A stretch of 64,000 bases of DNA from Romboutsia lituseburensis DSM 797 (GCF_900103615.1 NZ_FNGW01000010.1:1-64000); one strand, 5' to 3'. Positions 1 through 9,819 are shown, numbered from the stretch's first letter. The notes: generated from the sequence alone by a model not told the origin. Program-made: numbers and translations.

Positions 1-82
1 CATTCCGAACACAGAAGTTAAGCTCTTTAGCGCTGATGGTACTTGGGGGGCGACCCCCTGGGAGAGTAAGACGTAGCCACGT
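1..82 (+). rRNA. rrf: 5S ribosomal RNA, 3' part
   Basis: The window opens inside a 5S rRNA gene. Bases 1-20 carry the conserved CCGAACACAGAAGTTAAG core of helix III and the loop region, followed by the GATGGTACTTGG and GGGAGAGTAAGACG segments of the 3' half. The 5' third lies outside the window, and the 3' end near base 82 is estimated from the family length. An intrinsic terminator follows within about 25 bases and no tRNA lies between them, so this is the distal end of an rRNA operon. Confidence 0.95.
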
Positions 83-103
83 AATCTTTTTTATTTTATT
101 AAA

Positions 104-134
104 AACAGCTAGATAATTTCTAGTTGTTTTTTTT
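104..134 (+). terminator. Terminator of the rRNA operon
   Basis: A 10-bp stem (AACAGCTAGA with TCTAGTTGTT, one G-U pair) and 5-base loop are followed by eight T. It directly follows the 5S gene. Confidence 0.85.
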
Positions 135-273
135 ATGAAAATAAGTCCAATTTTATTTATACAGCTATATTTGAATAAAAAATAAATTTTATAAAATGCG
201 AGTATTAAATGACCTTTATGGAAAAAATGATAAGTAGGTAAACTTATATTATTTACATAGAAGGAGAAGCATT

Positions 274-3200
274 ATGGCAAAAATAATTAAAACTATTGAT
301 GGAAATACTGCAGCAGCACATGTTGCTTATGCATTTACTGATGTTGCAGCAATATTCCCAATAACACCATCATCAAATATGGCGGAGTCAGTTGATGAAT
401 GGGCAGCTCAAGGTCTAAAAAATATTTTCAATCAAAGAGTAAATGTAGTAGAAATGCAATCTGAGGCAGGAGCTGCAGGTGCATTCCATGGATCACTTCA
501 AGCGGGTGCTCTAACAACAACATTTACAGCATCACAAGGTTTATTATTAATGATTCCTAATATGTATAAGGTAGCAGGAGAACTACTTCCTGGAGTATTC
601 CATGTAAGTGCACGTGCATTAGCAGCACAAGCCTTATCTATATTTGGAGATCATCAAGATGTTATGGCTGCACGTCAAACAGGATGTGTAATGTTAGCAT
701 CTGGATCTGTACAAGAAGTAGCTGATTTAGCTCCAGTAGCTCACTTAGCAGCTATAAAAGGAAGACTTCCGTTTATACATTTCTTTGATGGATTTAGAAC
801 ATCACATGAAATACAAAAAATAGAAGTTCTTGAATATGAAGATTACGCTAAACTAATAGATAATGAAGCATTAAAAGAATTTAGAAATAGAGCATTATCA
901 CCAGAGCATCCAGTGACTCGTGGTACAGCTCAAAATCCAGATATATATTTCCAAACAAGAGAAGCAAGCAATAAATACTATGACGCAATAATACCAATAG
1001 TTGAAGATTATATGAAGCAAATGAGCAATCTTACTGGTAGAAATTATGGATTATTTAATTATTATGGACCAGAAGATGCTAAAGAAATACTGGTAGCCAT
1101 AGGATCTGTAACAGAAACAATAGAAGAAACAATAGATGAATTAAACTCAAAAGGTGCTAAATATGGTTTGGTAAAGGTACATTTATATAGACCATTCTCT
1201 ATGAAACATTTCTTAGATGTAGTGCCAAATAGTGTAGAAAAAATATGTGTACTAGATAGAACTAAAGAACCTGGAGCACCAGGTGAACCTTTATATCTAG
1301 ATGTACGTTCAGTTTATTATAATGAAGAAAAGAAACCATTAATAATTGGTGGTAGATATGGACTGGGATCAAAAGATGTTACACCATCTGATATAAAGAC
1401 AATACTTGATAATTTATCAAGTTCAAATCCTAAAGATCAATTTACGGTAGGTATAGTTGATGATGTTACAAATACATCATTAGAATCTACAAATGATTTA
1501 AAATTAGATCATAAAGGAACTATAAACTGTAAGTTCTGGGGATTAGGTTCAGATGGTACAGTTGGAGCTAATAAGCAAGCTATAAAAATAATAGGTGAGA
1601 ATACTAAAAAATATGCACAAGCATATTTTGCATATGACTCTAAAAAATCTGGTGGAATCACAATGTCTCACTTAAGATTTGGTGATGCACCTATTAGATC
1701 AACATATTTAATAGACAATGCTGACTATATAGCATGTCATAACCAATCATATGTGAATCAGTACGATCTATTAAAAGGACTTAAAAATGGTGGTACATTT
1801 GTATTAAATACAATTTGGAGTGATAAAGAATTAGAGGAACATTTACCAGCTAAAATGAAAAACTTTATAGCTAAAAATAATATAAACTTCTATACAGTTA
1901 ATGCCACTAAAATTGCTCAAGATATAGGCCTTGGAAATAGAATTAATATGATAATGCAATCTGCATTCTTTAAATTAGCTAATATAATACCAGAAGAAGA
2001 AGCGACAGAGTATTTAAAATCATCTATAAGTAAGGCTTATGGTAAAAAAGGTGAAAAAATTGTTAATATGAACTATGAAGCAGTTGAACAAGGTAAAAAT
2101 GCACTAGTTAAGATAAATGTACCTGCTTCATGGGCAAATGTTGCTGATAATGTAGAGGTTAATGATAGAGAACCAGAATTTATAAAAAATATATTAAGAC
2201 CAATAAATGCTCAAGATGGAGATAGTTTACCAGTTAGTGCATTTAATGGAATAGAAGATGGAACATTCCCAGCTGGTACAGCAGCATATGAAAAACGTGG
2301 TATAGCTATAAATGTTCCTGAATGGATTATAGATAATTGTATTCAATGTAACCAATGTGCATATATATGCCCTCATGCAACTATAAGACCGTTTTTATTA
2401 ACAGAAGAAGAGGTAAATAATGCGCCTGAAGGATTTAAAACAAAGAAAGCTATAGGTAAAGGATTTGAAGGATTACAGTACAGAATGCAAGTAGATACTA
2501 TGGACTGTACTGGATGCGGAAACTGTGCAGATATATGTCCTGCTAAGGAAAAAGCATTAGTTATGGAGCCTTTAGGAACTCAAACAGATGTTGAAATACC
2601 AAATTGGGAATATGCTGTTTCTAAAGTATCATATAAAGGTGATTTAGTGGCAGGAAAAACAGTTAAAGACTCACAATTTAAAACTCCATTAATAGAGTTC
2701 TCAGGAGCTTGTGCAGGGTGTGGAGAAACTGCATATATTAAATTAGTAACACAGTTATTTGGAGAAAGAATGATGATAGCTAATGCTACAGGATGTTCTT
2801 CTATTTGGGGTGGATCAGCACCTACAACTCCATATACTATAAATCATGAAGGAAAAGGTCCATCATGGGCAAACTCATTATTTGAAGATAACGCAGAATT
2901 TGGATATGGTATGTATTTAGGTGTTAAACAAATAAGAGCTAAGCTAAGAGATTCAATAAATGAATTAATATCAATAATTGATTGTCCAGAATCTAAAGAG
3001 TCACTTGAAAACTGGATAAGTAATATGGAAGATGGAGAAACATCTAAAGATGCGGCTAAAAAAGTATTAGAAATTATAGAAAATAAATCATTTACAGGTA
3101 GAGCTCAAGAACTTATTAATGAGATAAAAGAAAGAAAAGATTATTTAGTTAAGAGATCTCAATGGATATTAGGTGGAGATGGTTGGGCTTATGATATAGG

Positions 3201-3810
3201 ATATGGTGGACTTGACCACGTACTTGCTTCAGGTGAAGATGTAAATGTACTAGTATTTGATACAGAAATATATTCCAATACAGGAGGACAGGCATCTAAA
3301 TCTACTCCAATAGCAGCTATGGCTAAATTTGCAGCAGCTGGTAAGAGATCTAAGAAAAAAGACTTAGGTATGATGGCAATGAGTTATGGAAATGTGTATG
3401 TAGCTCAAGTTTCTATGGGTGCAGATAAAAATCAATTATTAAAAGCAGTAATGGAGGCTGAAAATTATCCTGGTCCTTCTTTAATAATAGCTTATGCTCC
3501 TTGTATAAGTCATGGATTAAAAGAAGGTATGGGAAGAAGTGTTGCAAATGAATCACAAGCTGTTGCTTGTGGATACTGGCACTTATATAGATTTAATCCT
3601 ATGTTAAAAGAAGGCGGAAAAAATCCATTTAGCTTAGATTCTAAAGAACCAACAGCAAGCTTTAGAGATTTTATAATGGGTCAAGTTAGATACGCAGCAA
3701 TAGCTAAACAATTCCCAGATGTAGCAGAGGAACTATTTAATATGACAGAACAAAATGCAAAAGAAAGATATAAATCATATCAAAGACTTGCAGAAAATAA
3801 AATAGATTAA
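274..3810 (+). CDS. nifJ: Pyruvate:ferredoxin (flavodoxin) oxidoreductase
   Basis: This 1178-residue protein is a fused, homodimer-type pyruvate:ferredoxin oxidoreductase, which converts pyruvate and CoA to acetyl-CoA, CO2 and reduced ferredoxin in the cytoplasm. The sequence shows all expected parts: the N-terminal pyruvate-binding region (PITPSSNMAE near residue 30), two 4Fe-4S ferredoxin motifs starting at C689 (CIQCNQCAYICP) and C745 (CTGCGNCADICP), the proximal-cluster motif CAGCGE at 813, and the thiamine diphosphate site GDGWAYDIGYGG at about 968-979 followed by YSNTGGQASKSTP. Its length matches the family (about 1170-1190). The start has a good SD (GAAGGAGAAG) seven bases upstream. 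It is a single-gene unit closed by a terminator. It is the central energy enzyme of an anaerobe; the gene could equally be named porA or pfo. Confidence 0.97.
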   Translation: MAKIIKTIDGNTAAAHVAYAFTDVAAIFPITPSSNMAESVDEWAAQGLKNIFNQRVNVVEMQSEAGAAGAFHGSLQAGALTTTFTASQGLLLMIPNMYKVAGELLPGVFHVSARALAAQALSIFGDHQDVMAARQTGCVMLASGSVQEVADLAPVAHLAAIKGRLPFIHFFDGFRTSHEIQKIEVLEYEDYAKLIDNEALKEFRNRALSPEHPVTRGTAQNPDIYFQTREASNKYYDAIIPIVEDYMKQMSNLTGRNYGLFNYYGPEDAKEILVAIGSVTETIEETIDELNSKGAKYGLVKVHLYRPFSMKHFLDVVPNSVEKICVLDRTKEPGAPGEPLYLDVRSVYYNEEKKPLIIGGRYGLGSKDVTPSDIKTILDNLSSSNPKDQFTVGIVDDVTNTSLESTNDLKLDHKGTINCKFWGLGSDGTVGANKQAIKIIGENTKKYAQAYFAYDSKKSGGITMSHLRFGDAPIRSTYLIDNADYIACHNQSYVNQYDLLKGLKNGGTFVLNTIWSDKELEEHLPAKMKNFIAKNNINFYTVNATKIAQDIGLGNRINMIMQSAFFKLANIIPEEEATEYLKSSISKAYGKKGEKIVNMNYEAVEQGKNALVKINVPASWANVADNVEVNDREPEFIKNILRPINAQDGDSLPVSAFNGIEDGTFPAGTAAYEKRGIAINVPEWIIDNCIQCNQCAYICPHATIRPFLLTEEEVNNAPEGFKTKKAIGKGFEGLQYRMQVDTMDCTGCGNCADICPAKEKALVMEPLGTQTDVEIPNWEYAVSKVSYKGDLVAGKTVKDSQFKTPLIEFSGACAGCGETAYIKLVTQLFGERMMIANATGCSSIWGGSAPTTPYTINHEGKGPSWANSLFEDNAEFGYGMYLGVKQIRAKLRDSINELISIIDCPESKESLENWISNMEDGETSKDAAKKVLEIIENKSFTGRAQELINEIKERKDYLVKRSQWILGGDGWAYDIGYGGLDHVLASGEDVNVLVFDTEIYSNTGGQASKSTPIAAMAKFAAAGKRSKKKDLGMMAMSYGNVYVAQVSMGADKNQLLKAVMEAENYPGPSLIIAYAPCISHGLKEGMGRSVANESQAVACGYWHLYRFNPMLKEGGKNPFSLDSKEPTASFRDFIMGQVRYAAIAKQFPDVAEELFNMTEQNAKERYKSYQRLAENKID

Positions 3811-3833
3811 AATTGATATTTAATATATAAAAG

Positions 3834-3870
3834 AAAGAGTACATACAACATATTTGTATGTACTCTTTTT
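3834..3870 (+). terminator. Terminator after nifJ
   Basis: A long stem (AAGAGTACATACAA with TTGTATGTACTCTT) closes in a short loop and is followed by a T-rich tail. It ends the nifJ transcript. Confidence 0.85.
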
Positions 3871-4128
3871 GTAATGTGTGAAATATAATAAATTATTTTA
3901 TAGTGATAATAATGTAGTTAAAAGTAGTGTTTTAAAATATATCAGATCAAAGAGTTTTAATAAAAAATTATACATATAAACATATTAGTATAGGCCAAAA
4001 TGTTAAAAATTTTTATTATACATAGTAAATAGTTATAATATTAGTTATAATACTTTAATTGAGATATTATTAAAATAATTTACAAAGGGAAGAATATATA
4101 ATATAGAAATTAGAATCGAGGATACATT
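3871..4128. other. AT-rich spacer, no gene seen
   Basis: This stretch lies between the nifJ terminator and murJ. I see no open reading frame with a ribosome binding site and no tRNA or riboswitch core. It presumably holds the murJ promoter, but no pair of -35 and -10 boxes stands out; TTTACA at about 4079 is followed by several overlapping TATA-like hexamers. Confidence 0.5.
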
Positions 4129-5694
4129 ATGTCTAAAACAACGAAAAAAACAGCCTTTATCCTTATGATAATAATACTAACATCAAAAGTAACTGGATTT
4201 TTAAGAGATATAGTACTAGGACAGATATTTGGAGCTGGAAATGTGACGGATGCATATCTTACTGCATTAAACATACCGGTGGTATTATTTGATGGAATAA
4301 GTGCATCATTAGGTACAACATTTATACCTATGTATTTCAGCATTAAAGATAAAATGGGTCAAGAAGAAGTGAATAAATTTACGAGCAATATATTAAATAT
4401 AATTACAGGATTAAGCATTATATTTATAATTATAGGACTGATATTTACACCATATATAGTAAAAATATTTGCTATGGGATTTAAAGGAGAAGTATTAGAT
4501 CTTACAATTTCTTACTCTAAGATATTATTATTTTCTATGATTTTCATAGCAGCCAATGGTTTAATATCATCGTTTTTAATAGCATCTGGTGATGCATATA
4601 TATCTGGATTAGTTACTATTCCATTTAATATATTTGCTATATTAGCAATATTTTTAGGCTCAATGACTAATTCTTATATGATGGTATATGGAACATTATT
4701 TGCTTACATAGCTCAGTTAGTATTTCAAATTCCATTTTTAAAAAAGAAAGGATATAAGCATAAATTTATTATAGATTTAAAAGATGAAAATATAAAAAAA
4801 ATACTGTATTTAATAGTACCTGTATTTTTAGGTTCATATGTTAATCAAATAAACACTGTTGTTAATAGAACTTTGGCATCAACATTAGAATCAGGTACGA
4901 TAACGGCCTTGAACTATGCTAATAAATTAAACATGTTTGCAGTAGGTATACTCGTTATATCTTTATCAACAGTTTTATATCCAGTGTTATCAAAGCTTGC
5001 AAGTGAAAATAAATTTAAAGCTTTTAAATACAATCTTTCAAAATCTTTAAATATTATAATTATAACTATGGTGCCTGTTATGGTAATTACAATGGTACTA
5101 TCAACTCCTATAATAAAAATGTTATTTGAAAAAGGATCTTTTGATTCGAGAGCGACTTATTTAACATCAACAGCATTGTTTTATTATTCTATAGGAATTG
5201 TAGCTTATGGGTTAAGAGATATTTTATCAAAAGCCTTTTATTCATTACAGGATACAAAAACACCGGTAAGAAATGCAAGCATATCAGTAATAGTTAATGT
5301 AATTTTATCTATAGTATTAGTAAAATATATGCAAATAGGTGGTCTTGCTTTAGCAGGTTCTTTATCTGCTGTTATAGCTACATTGTTAATGCTTGTATCC
5401 CTTAGAAAAAAAATAGGAAAATTAGGATTAAAAAGTACAATTATAACTTTTGTTAAAGTAGTTATATCATCATTAATAATGGGATATGTAATTCATATTT
5501 CATATGGATATATTATGCAAATAGGAATAAATATAATTGATGAAACAAGAGAGCTAATAGCTGTAAGTTGTGCTGTAAGTACTATGATTGGGATGCTAGT
5601 ATATACTGCACTTACAGTAGTTTTTAATATAAAAGAAGCTAAAGAGCTAATAGATTTATCTAAAAATAAAGCGATAGCTTTAATACGTAGATAA
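4129..5694 (+). CDS. murJ: MurJ/MviN-family lipid II flippase
   Basis: The 521-residue polytopic membrane protein belongs to the MviN/MurJ branch of the MOP exporter superfamily, which moves lipid II across the membrane for cell wall synthesis. Diagnostic parts are the N-terminal helix with SKVTGFLRDIVLGQIFGAGN (residues 20-39), the typical R-D pair after the first helix, and about 14 hydrophobic segments across the chain. The first Met follows an SD of the form GAGG nine bases upstream. The gene stands alone between terminators. Some paralogues in this family export other lipid-linked polymers, so a role in teichoic acid or polysaccharide transport cannot be excluded from sequence. Confidence 0.85.
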   Translation: MSKTTKKTAFILMIIILTSKVTGFLRDIVLGQIFGAGNVTDAYLTALNIPVVLFDGISASLGTTFIPMYFSIKDKMGQEEVNKFTSNILNIITGLSIIFIIIGLIFTPYIVKIFAMGFKGEVLDLTISYSKILLFSMIFIAANGLISSFLIASGDAYISGLVTIPFNIFAILAIFLGSMTNSYMMVYGTLFAYIAQLVFQIPFLKKKGYKHKFIIDLKDENIKKILYLIVPVFLGSYVNQINTVVNRTLASTLESGTITALNYANKLNMFAVGILVISLSTVLYPVLSKLASENKFKAFKYNLSKSLNIIIITMVPVMVITMVLSTPIIKMLFEKGSFDSRATYLTSTALFYYSIGIVAYGLRDILSKAFYSLQDTKTPVRNASISVIVNVILSIVLVKYMQIGGLALAGSLSAVIATLLMLVSLRKKIGKLGLKSTIITFVKVVISSLIMGYVIHISYGYIMQIGINIIDETRELIAVSCAVSTMIGMLVYTALTVVFNIKEAKELIDLSKNKAIALIRR

Positions 5695-5707
5695 AATTTA
5701 AACGCAT

Positions 5708-5746
5708 AAAAAATCTCCTCATATAACTTATAGAGGAGATTTTTAT
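5708..5746 (+). terminator. Terminator after murJ
   Basis: A 12-bp perfect stem (AAAAATCTCCTC with GAGGAGATTTTT) sits 14 bases after the murJ stop. It is nearly symmetric with A and T tracts, so it can also serve the minus-strand gene that ends at 5794. Confidence 0.85.
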
Positions 5747-5793
5747 GTGTTTAATTAAAACATATATTATATAATAAAATTAATTTGTATAAA

Positions 5794-5967
5794 TTATTTC
5801 AAAAACTTACTAGTAACTGTTCCACCTACTAATGCTGGTAATATAGAATACGTTAAGCATAGTTTAATATTAACCAGAGTTAGGTCACCTTTAAAATTTA
5901 AACTATATAAACTTACAAAGAGTATATATATAAATAAGTATGAAAAAAAACGAAATTTTCGTACCAT
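5794..5967 (-). CDS. Small membrane protein, 57 aa, function unknown
   Basis: This short frame is convincing because of its signals rather than homology. The ATG at 5965-5967 is preceded by an excellent SD (AAAGGGGG, seven bases upstream). A promoter with TTTACA and TATAAT boxes separated by exactly 17 bases lies about 55 bases further up, and the transcript ends at the bidirectional terminator at 5708. The protein starts MVRKFRFF, has a hydrophobic segment at residues 7-23 and a second one at about 40-50 ending in GGTVTSKFLK, so it is probably one or two membrane helices with a basic N-terminus. I do not recognise the family. The 5' UTR contains a 12-bp palindrome over the transcription start. 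Confidence 0.7.
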   Translation of the reverse strand: MVRKFRFFSYLFIYILFVSLYSLNFKGDLTLVNIKLCLTYSILPALVGGTVTSKFLK

Positions 5968-6005
5968 ATAGCTACCCCCTTTAATGTTAAATTAATAACG
6001 TTTTC

Positions 6006-6017
6006 ATTGTATACAAT
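6006..6017. promoter_or_regulatory. 12-bp palindrome at transcription start, candidate operator
   Basis: ATTGTATACAAT is a perfect 12-bp palindrome placed exactly where RNA polymerase would start on the minus strand. Next to it (5993-6006) is a sequence matching 12 of 14 positions of the CcpA cre consensus. Binding by any regulator is inference. Confidence 0.4.
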
Positions 6018-6020
6018 ATA

Positions 6021-6049
6021 ATTATAACTAAATTAAGGAACAATGTAAA
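6021..6049 (-). promoter_or_regulatory. Promoter of the 57-aa gene
   Basis: Read on the minus strand: TTTACA (6044-6049), 17-base spacer, TATAAT (6021-6026). Transcription would start near 6014, inside the palindrome at 6006-6017. Confidence 0.7.
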
Positions 6050-6185
6050 TAAATTACCAAAAAAGTAATAATATTTAAAAAATTTAAGGAATATCTATAT
6101 TTAAAAGGAAAATATACAAAATTATAGAATTATTTATATAAATATTAATATTAATACAGAGAGGTTATAACAGGGGGAAATTAGC

Positions 6186-6407
6186 ATGAAAGAAGAAGTA
6201 GCAAAAGTTTTAGAAAGAGTAAGACCGATATTACAAAAAGATGGAGGTGATGTTGAATTAATAGATGTTAATGAAAAGGGTGTAGTATTGGTTAGGTTAC
6301 AAGGTGCTTGTAGTGGATGTCCTGGTGCATCAATGACACTAAAGATGATAATAGAAAATTTATTAGTAAAAGAGGTAAAAGGAGTTACACAAGTAGTTGG
6401 AATATAG
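6186..6407 (+). CDS. NifU-like C-terminal domain Fe-S scaffold protein
   Basis: This 73-residue protein consists of a stand-alone Nfu domain, used to hold and pass on Fe-S clusters. It carries the defining CxxC in CSGCPGA (C42 and C45), preceded by the LQKDGGDVELIDV strand typical of the family. The SD is CAGGGGG, nine bases before the ATG. It has its own terminator 4 bases after the stop and stands alone. Short Nfu proteins of this size are common in Clostridia and supply clusters to enzymes such as the oxidoreductase encoded upstream; that link is inference. Confidence 0.9.
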   Translation: MKEEVAKVLERVRPILQKDGGDVELIDVNEKGVVLVRLQGACSGCPGASMTLKMIIENLLVKEVKGVTQVVGI

Positions 6408-6410
6408 TAA

Positions 6411-6437
6411 AAAGCGCTTATATAGGCGCTTTTTTTT
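6411..6437 (+). terminator. Terminator after the NifU-like gene
   Basis: The stem AAAAGCGC with GCGCTTTT is followed by a run of T. Confidence 0.85.
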
Positions 6438-6525
6438 AATTTGCCTTAATATGGAAAAATAATATATAGTATAGTATAATCTTAATTAACTATATAAATT
6501 TATTGTTAAAATTAAGGGGAAAAGG

Positions 6526-9500
6526 ATGAAAAAAGTAAAAATATTGAGATTTTTAAGTATAGTTATTATATTAGCTGGATTATTAAATAAAAATATAATT
6601 AACTCAAATGCTTCTGAAATAAATTTTAGAAATATAAGAAATGAGGACGGATTATCACAGTCAACTGTTGAAACTATAATCCAAGATAAAAAAGGATACA
6701 TTTGGATAGGGACAAATGATGGATTAAATAAATATAATGGATACGAATTTAAAGTATATAGGCATGATGATAAATTAGGAAAAAGTATAGCGAATAACTA
6801 TATAGTTGATTTGCAAGAAGATAAAAATGGGAACATATGGGTAGGGACTGCTAATGGATTAAGTAAAATAAATACAAAAAATGAAGAGATAAAGAACTAT
6901 TTTTCTGATAAAAAAAGAGGGAATTTATCGCACAATAATATTGGGGATATATTAATTACTAATAATAATGAGGTAATTATAGGAACATCTAATGGATTAG
7001 ATATGTATGATAAGGAACATGATACATTTAAAAAAATATTATCAAAAGATAACGATCTAACTAGTCAATATATACGTTCTTTAGTACAGGATAAAAATGG
7101 TTATATATGGGCAGCTACTAAGAATGGTTTAAACAAAATAGATTTGAAAAATAATAAAGTAGAAAAATTTTATAGCGAACCTGGAAAAAAAAATACTTTA
7201 AGTGAAAATAATTTATACGGTCTTTATTGTGACGATGAAGGGTATATATGGGTAGGAACTTATAATCAAGGTTTAAATAAAATTAATATAAATACTAAAG
7301 AAATATCTATTTATAAAAACAATCCTAATGATGAGAATTCTATACCAGGCAATTATATAAGAGATATATTTAAAGATAATAATAATGATATATGGGTAGC
7401 TACCGATAAAGGCTTGGCTAAACTAGAAAAGGGAAAAGGGACTTTTAAAAGTTATGATAGTAAGATTTATGATAAAAACAGTTTAATAGGAGATGAAGTA
7501 TTTACTATAATTCAAGATAAAAGTGGTCTTATATGGGTGGGAACATATTCAGGAATTAGTATATTTGATCCAGATAATAATATAAAACATTATAAAAATA
7601 ATCCTTTAGATCCTAATTCATTAAGTGAAAATGCAGTTCATGGTATATATGAAGATAAAGATGGTTTAGTATGGGTAGGTACAAATTCAAATGGCGTAAA
7701 TATTATAGATAGAAAAGATGATAAAATTTTACATATAAATAAAAAAACTACAAGTAATGCTTTTAGTGATGATTGTATAAATGATATAACTGGAAAAGAT
7801 AATATAGTTTATATAGCAACAAATAATGGAGTAAATAAAGTAGATAAAGATAAAAAAACTATCACTGTTTATAATAAAAAAGATGGTATATGTGAAGATA
7901 ATATAAGATCATTGTTATTAGATAGTAAAGGATACCTCTGGATAGGAACAAATGATGGTGTCAGTATATTAAATACTGCTACTGATGAAATACATGATAT
8001 AACAGGGGATTTAAATAAATTTGGAATAGATAAATTGCATGCTAAAGTTATATATGAAGATAAAGATGGCGTTTATTGGATAGGATGTTTTGTTAATGGA
8101 GGATTAATAAAGATAGACCCACATAGAAATATAATTAAAAAATACAAAAGCAAAGATAATGATAAAAGAACTATAAGTTCAGACACAGTTAGAAGTATAA
8201 CTGAAGATAAATCAGGAAATCTATGGATAGGTACTAGTTATGGCTTAAATAAATTAGATAAAAATACTGAAGTATTTACTAGATATACAACTTATAATGG
8301 ATTGCCAAATAATATAATTTATGGAATACTACCAGATGAAAAAAATAATCTTTGGATTAGTACTAATAAAGGAATATCAAAATTTGATTATAAAAATAAA
8401 AAGTTTAAAAATTTTGGAATAACAGAAGGATTTCAAGGGAATGAATTTAATGGAAATGCAGCGATAAAAAATAGCAAAGGAGAAATGTTTTTTGGTGGAA
8501 TAAATGGATTAAATATTTTTAATCCATCACAAATACAAGAAAAAGAATATACTCCAAATGTTCAATTTAATGATTTTGAGGTTAGTGGGAATCATTATAA
8601 TAATATAGATGGAATGGAATTTAAACATTATGAAAACTTCCTCAATGTAGATGTGTTTTTGCCAGATTATAGTAATGTAGAAAATGTTCAATATTACTAT
8701 CTTTTAGAAGGGGCAAATGATGAATGGAGAAAGATAGATTCAAACGATATAAACTATAATAATCTAGCTCCTGGTAAATATACTTTAAAAATAAAAGCTA
8801 GAAGCCATAATGGTAATGAAACAAAAGAGAATTCTATTTCATTTACTATAAAGCCTCCGTTTTATAAAAGCGGTATAGCTTTTATATTATATCTATTAAT
8901 AATTATCATAATTATTTATTCTTATATAAACAGAATGAAATATTTAGATATGTTAGTTGCTAAAAAGACAGAAGAATTAAGCCAAGAGATGGAAATAAGC
9001 AATGAATTATTACAAAAAGTAATAGAATTAGAGCGAAATAAAAATAATTACTTTATAAATTTATCTCATGAATTAAGAACACCTTTAAATGTAATTTATA
9101 CTACTGAGCAACTGATAACGGAGTTTAATAAAACAGGAAATGGAATAGAACAAGAAAAGTTATCTCAATATATGGCAGTTATGAGGAGAAATACAAAAAG
9201 ATTACTTACATTAATAAATAACTTAATTGATACTACAAAAATTGACCACGGTAAATATAAAATAAATCTACAGGAAAATGATATAGTTTATATTGTAGAA
9301 GAAGCCACATTATCTTTAAAAGATTATATAGAAAGTAAAGGAATTGAGTTAATTATTGATCCAGAGATAGAAGAAAAAATGATTATGTGTGATGCATATG
9401 AAATAGAAAGATGTATAGTTAACTTAGTTAGTAATGCAGCAAAGTTTACTCCAAGTGGAGGAAAAATAGAAGTAAGTATAAAAGAAGTAAATGATAGAGT

Positions 9501-9717
9501 TATGATATCTGTTTCAGATACTGGCGTTGGAATTGATCCTAAATATCATGATTTAATATTTGATAGATTTAATCAAATAGTTGACGCACATGCTGAAGTA
9601 AAGGGTGGAAGCGGTCTAGGATTAACAATAACAAAACATATAATAGATCTTCATAATGGAGAGATATATGTTGAAAGTAAAGTAGATAAAGGATGTAAAT
9701 TTATCATTATATTATAA
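6526..9717 (+). CDS. Orphan sensor histidine kinase with 14 propeller motifs
   Basis: The 1063-residue protein has a signal anchor (1-28), an extracellular region with fourteen repeats of the pattern WIGTNDGLNK (two-component regulator propeller, enough for two seven-bladed propellers), a Y_Y_Y immunoglobulin-like domain near 690-775, one membrane helix at about 783-803, a short coiled coil and a HisKA/HATPase_c kinase core. The phospho-acceptor is H848 in SHELRTP; the N-box (NLVSNAAKFT, from 966), DTGVGID (998) and GGSGLGL (1027) are intact. The chain ends with the ATPase domain: there is no receiver or AraC domain as in the Bacteroidetes hybrid sensors of this type, and no response regulator gene lies nearby. 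Such receptors often sense glycans, but the ligand is unknown. The SD AAGGGGAAAAGG precedes the ATG. Confidence 0.9.
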   Translation: MKKVKILRFLSIVIILAGLLNKNIINSNASEINFRNIRNEDGLSQSTVETIIQDKKGYIWIGTNDGLNKYNGYEFKVYRHDDKLGKSIANNYIVDLQEDKNGNIWVGTANGLSKINTKNEEIKNYFSDKKRGNLSHNNIGDILITNNNEVIIGTSNGLDMYDKEHDTFKKILSKDNDLTSQYIRSLVQDKNGYIWAATKNGLNKIDLKNNKVEKFYSEPGKKNTLSENNLYGLYCDDEGYIWVGTYNQGLNKININTKEISIYKNNPNDENSIPGNYIRDIFKDNNNDIWVATDKGLAKLEKGKGTFKSYDSKIYDKNSLIGDEVFTIIQDKSGLIWVGTYSGISIFDPDNNIKHYKNNPLDPNSLSENAVHGIYEDKDGLVWVGTNSNGVNIIDRKDDKILHINKKTTSNAFSDDCINDITGKDNIVYIATNNGVNKVDKDKKTITVYNKKDGICEDNIRSLLLDSKGYLWIGTNDGVSILNTATDEIHDITGDLNKFGIDKLHAKVIYEDKDGVYWIGCFVNGGLIKIDPHRNIIKKYKSKDNDKRTISSDTVRSITEDKSGNLWIGTSYGLNKLDKNTEVFTRYTTYNGLPNNIIYGILPDEKNNLWISTNKGISKFDYKNKKFKNFGITEGFQGNEFNGNAAIKNSKGEMFFGGINGLNIFNPSQIQEKEYTPNVQFNDFEVSGNHYNNIDGMEFKHYENFLNVDVFLPDYSNVENVQYYYLLEGANDEWRKIDSNDINYNNLAPGKYTLKIKARSHNGNETKENSISFTIKPPFYKSGIAFILYLLIIIIIIYSYINRMKYLDMLVAKKTEELSQEMEISNELLQKVIELERNKNNYFINLSHELRTPLNVIYTTEQLITEFNKTGNGIEQEKLSQYMAVMRRNTKRLLTLINNLIDTTKIDHGKYKINLQENDIVYIVEEATLSLKDYIESKGIELIIDPEIEEKMIMCDAYEIERCIVNLVSNAAKFTPSGGKIEVSIKEVNDRVMISVSDTGVGIDPKYHDLIFDRFNQIVDAHAEVKGGSGLGLTITKHIIDLHNGEIYVESKVDKGCKFIIIL

Positions 9718-9720
9718 ATA

Positions 9721-9760
9721 AAAAATAGTGTATTTAAAAACTTAAATACACTATTTTTTT
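9721..9760 (+). terminator. Terminator after the sensor kinase
   Basis: A 17-bp AT-rich stem (start AAAAATAGTGTATTTAA) is followed by seven T. A partial copy of the dispersed element described at 10933 follows at once. Confidence 0.85.
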
Positions 9761-9787
9761 AGTTTTCACGTATAAACAACGTACGAA

Positions 9788-9819
9788 TAGTTGGAGTTAT
9801 AAGTGAAGCGAATTTTTTA
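9788..9819 (+). repeat. Partial copy of terminator-linked dispersed element
   Basis: The segment shares GTTGG, ATAA and GAAGCGAATTTTTT in the same order and nearly the same spacing with the 3' end of the copy at 10933-11080. It lies between the kinase terminator and the end of hsmA. Only the tail is recognisable. Confidence 0.5.
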
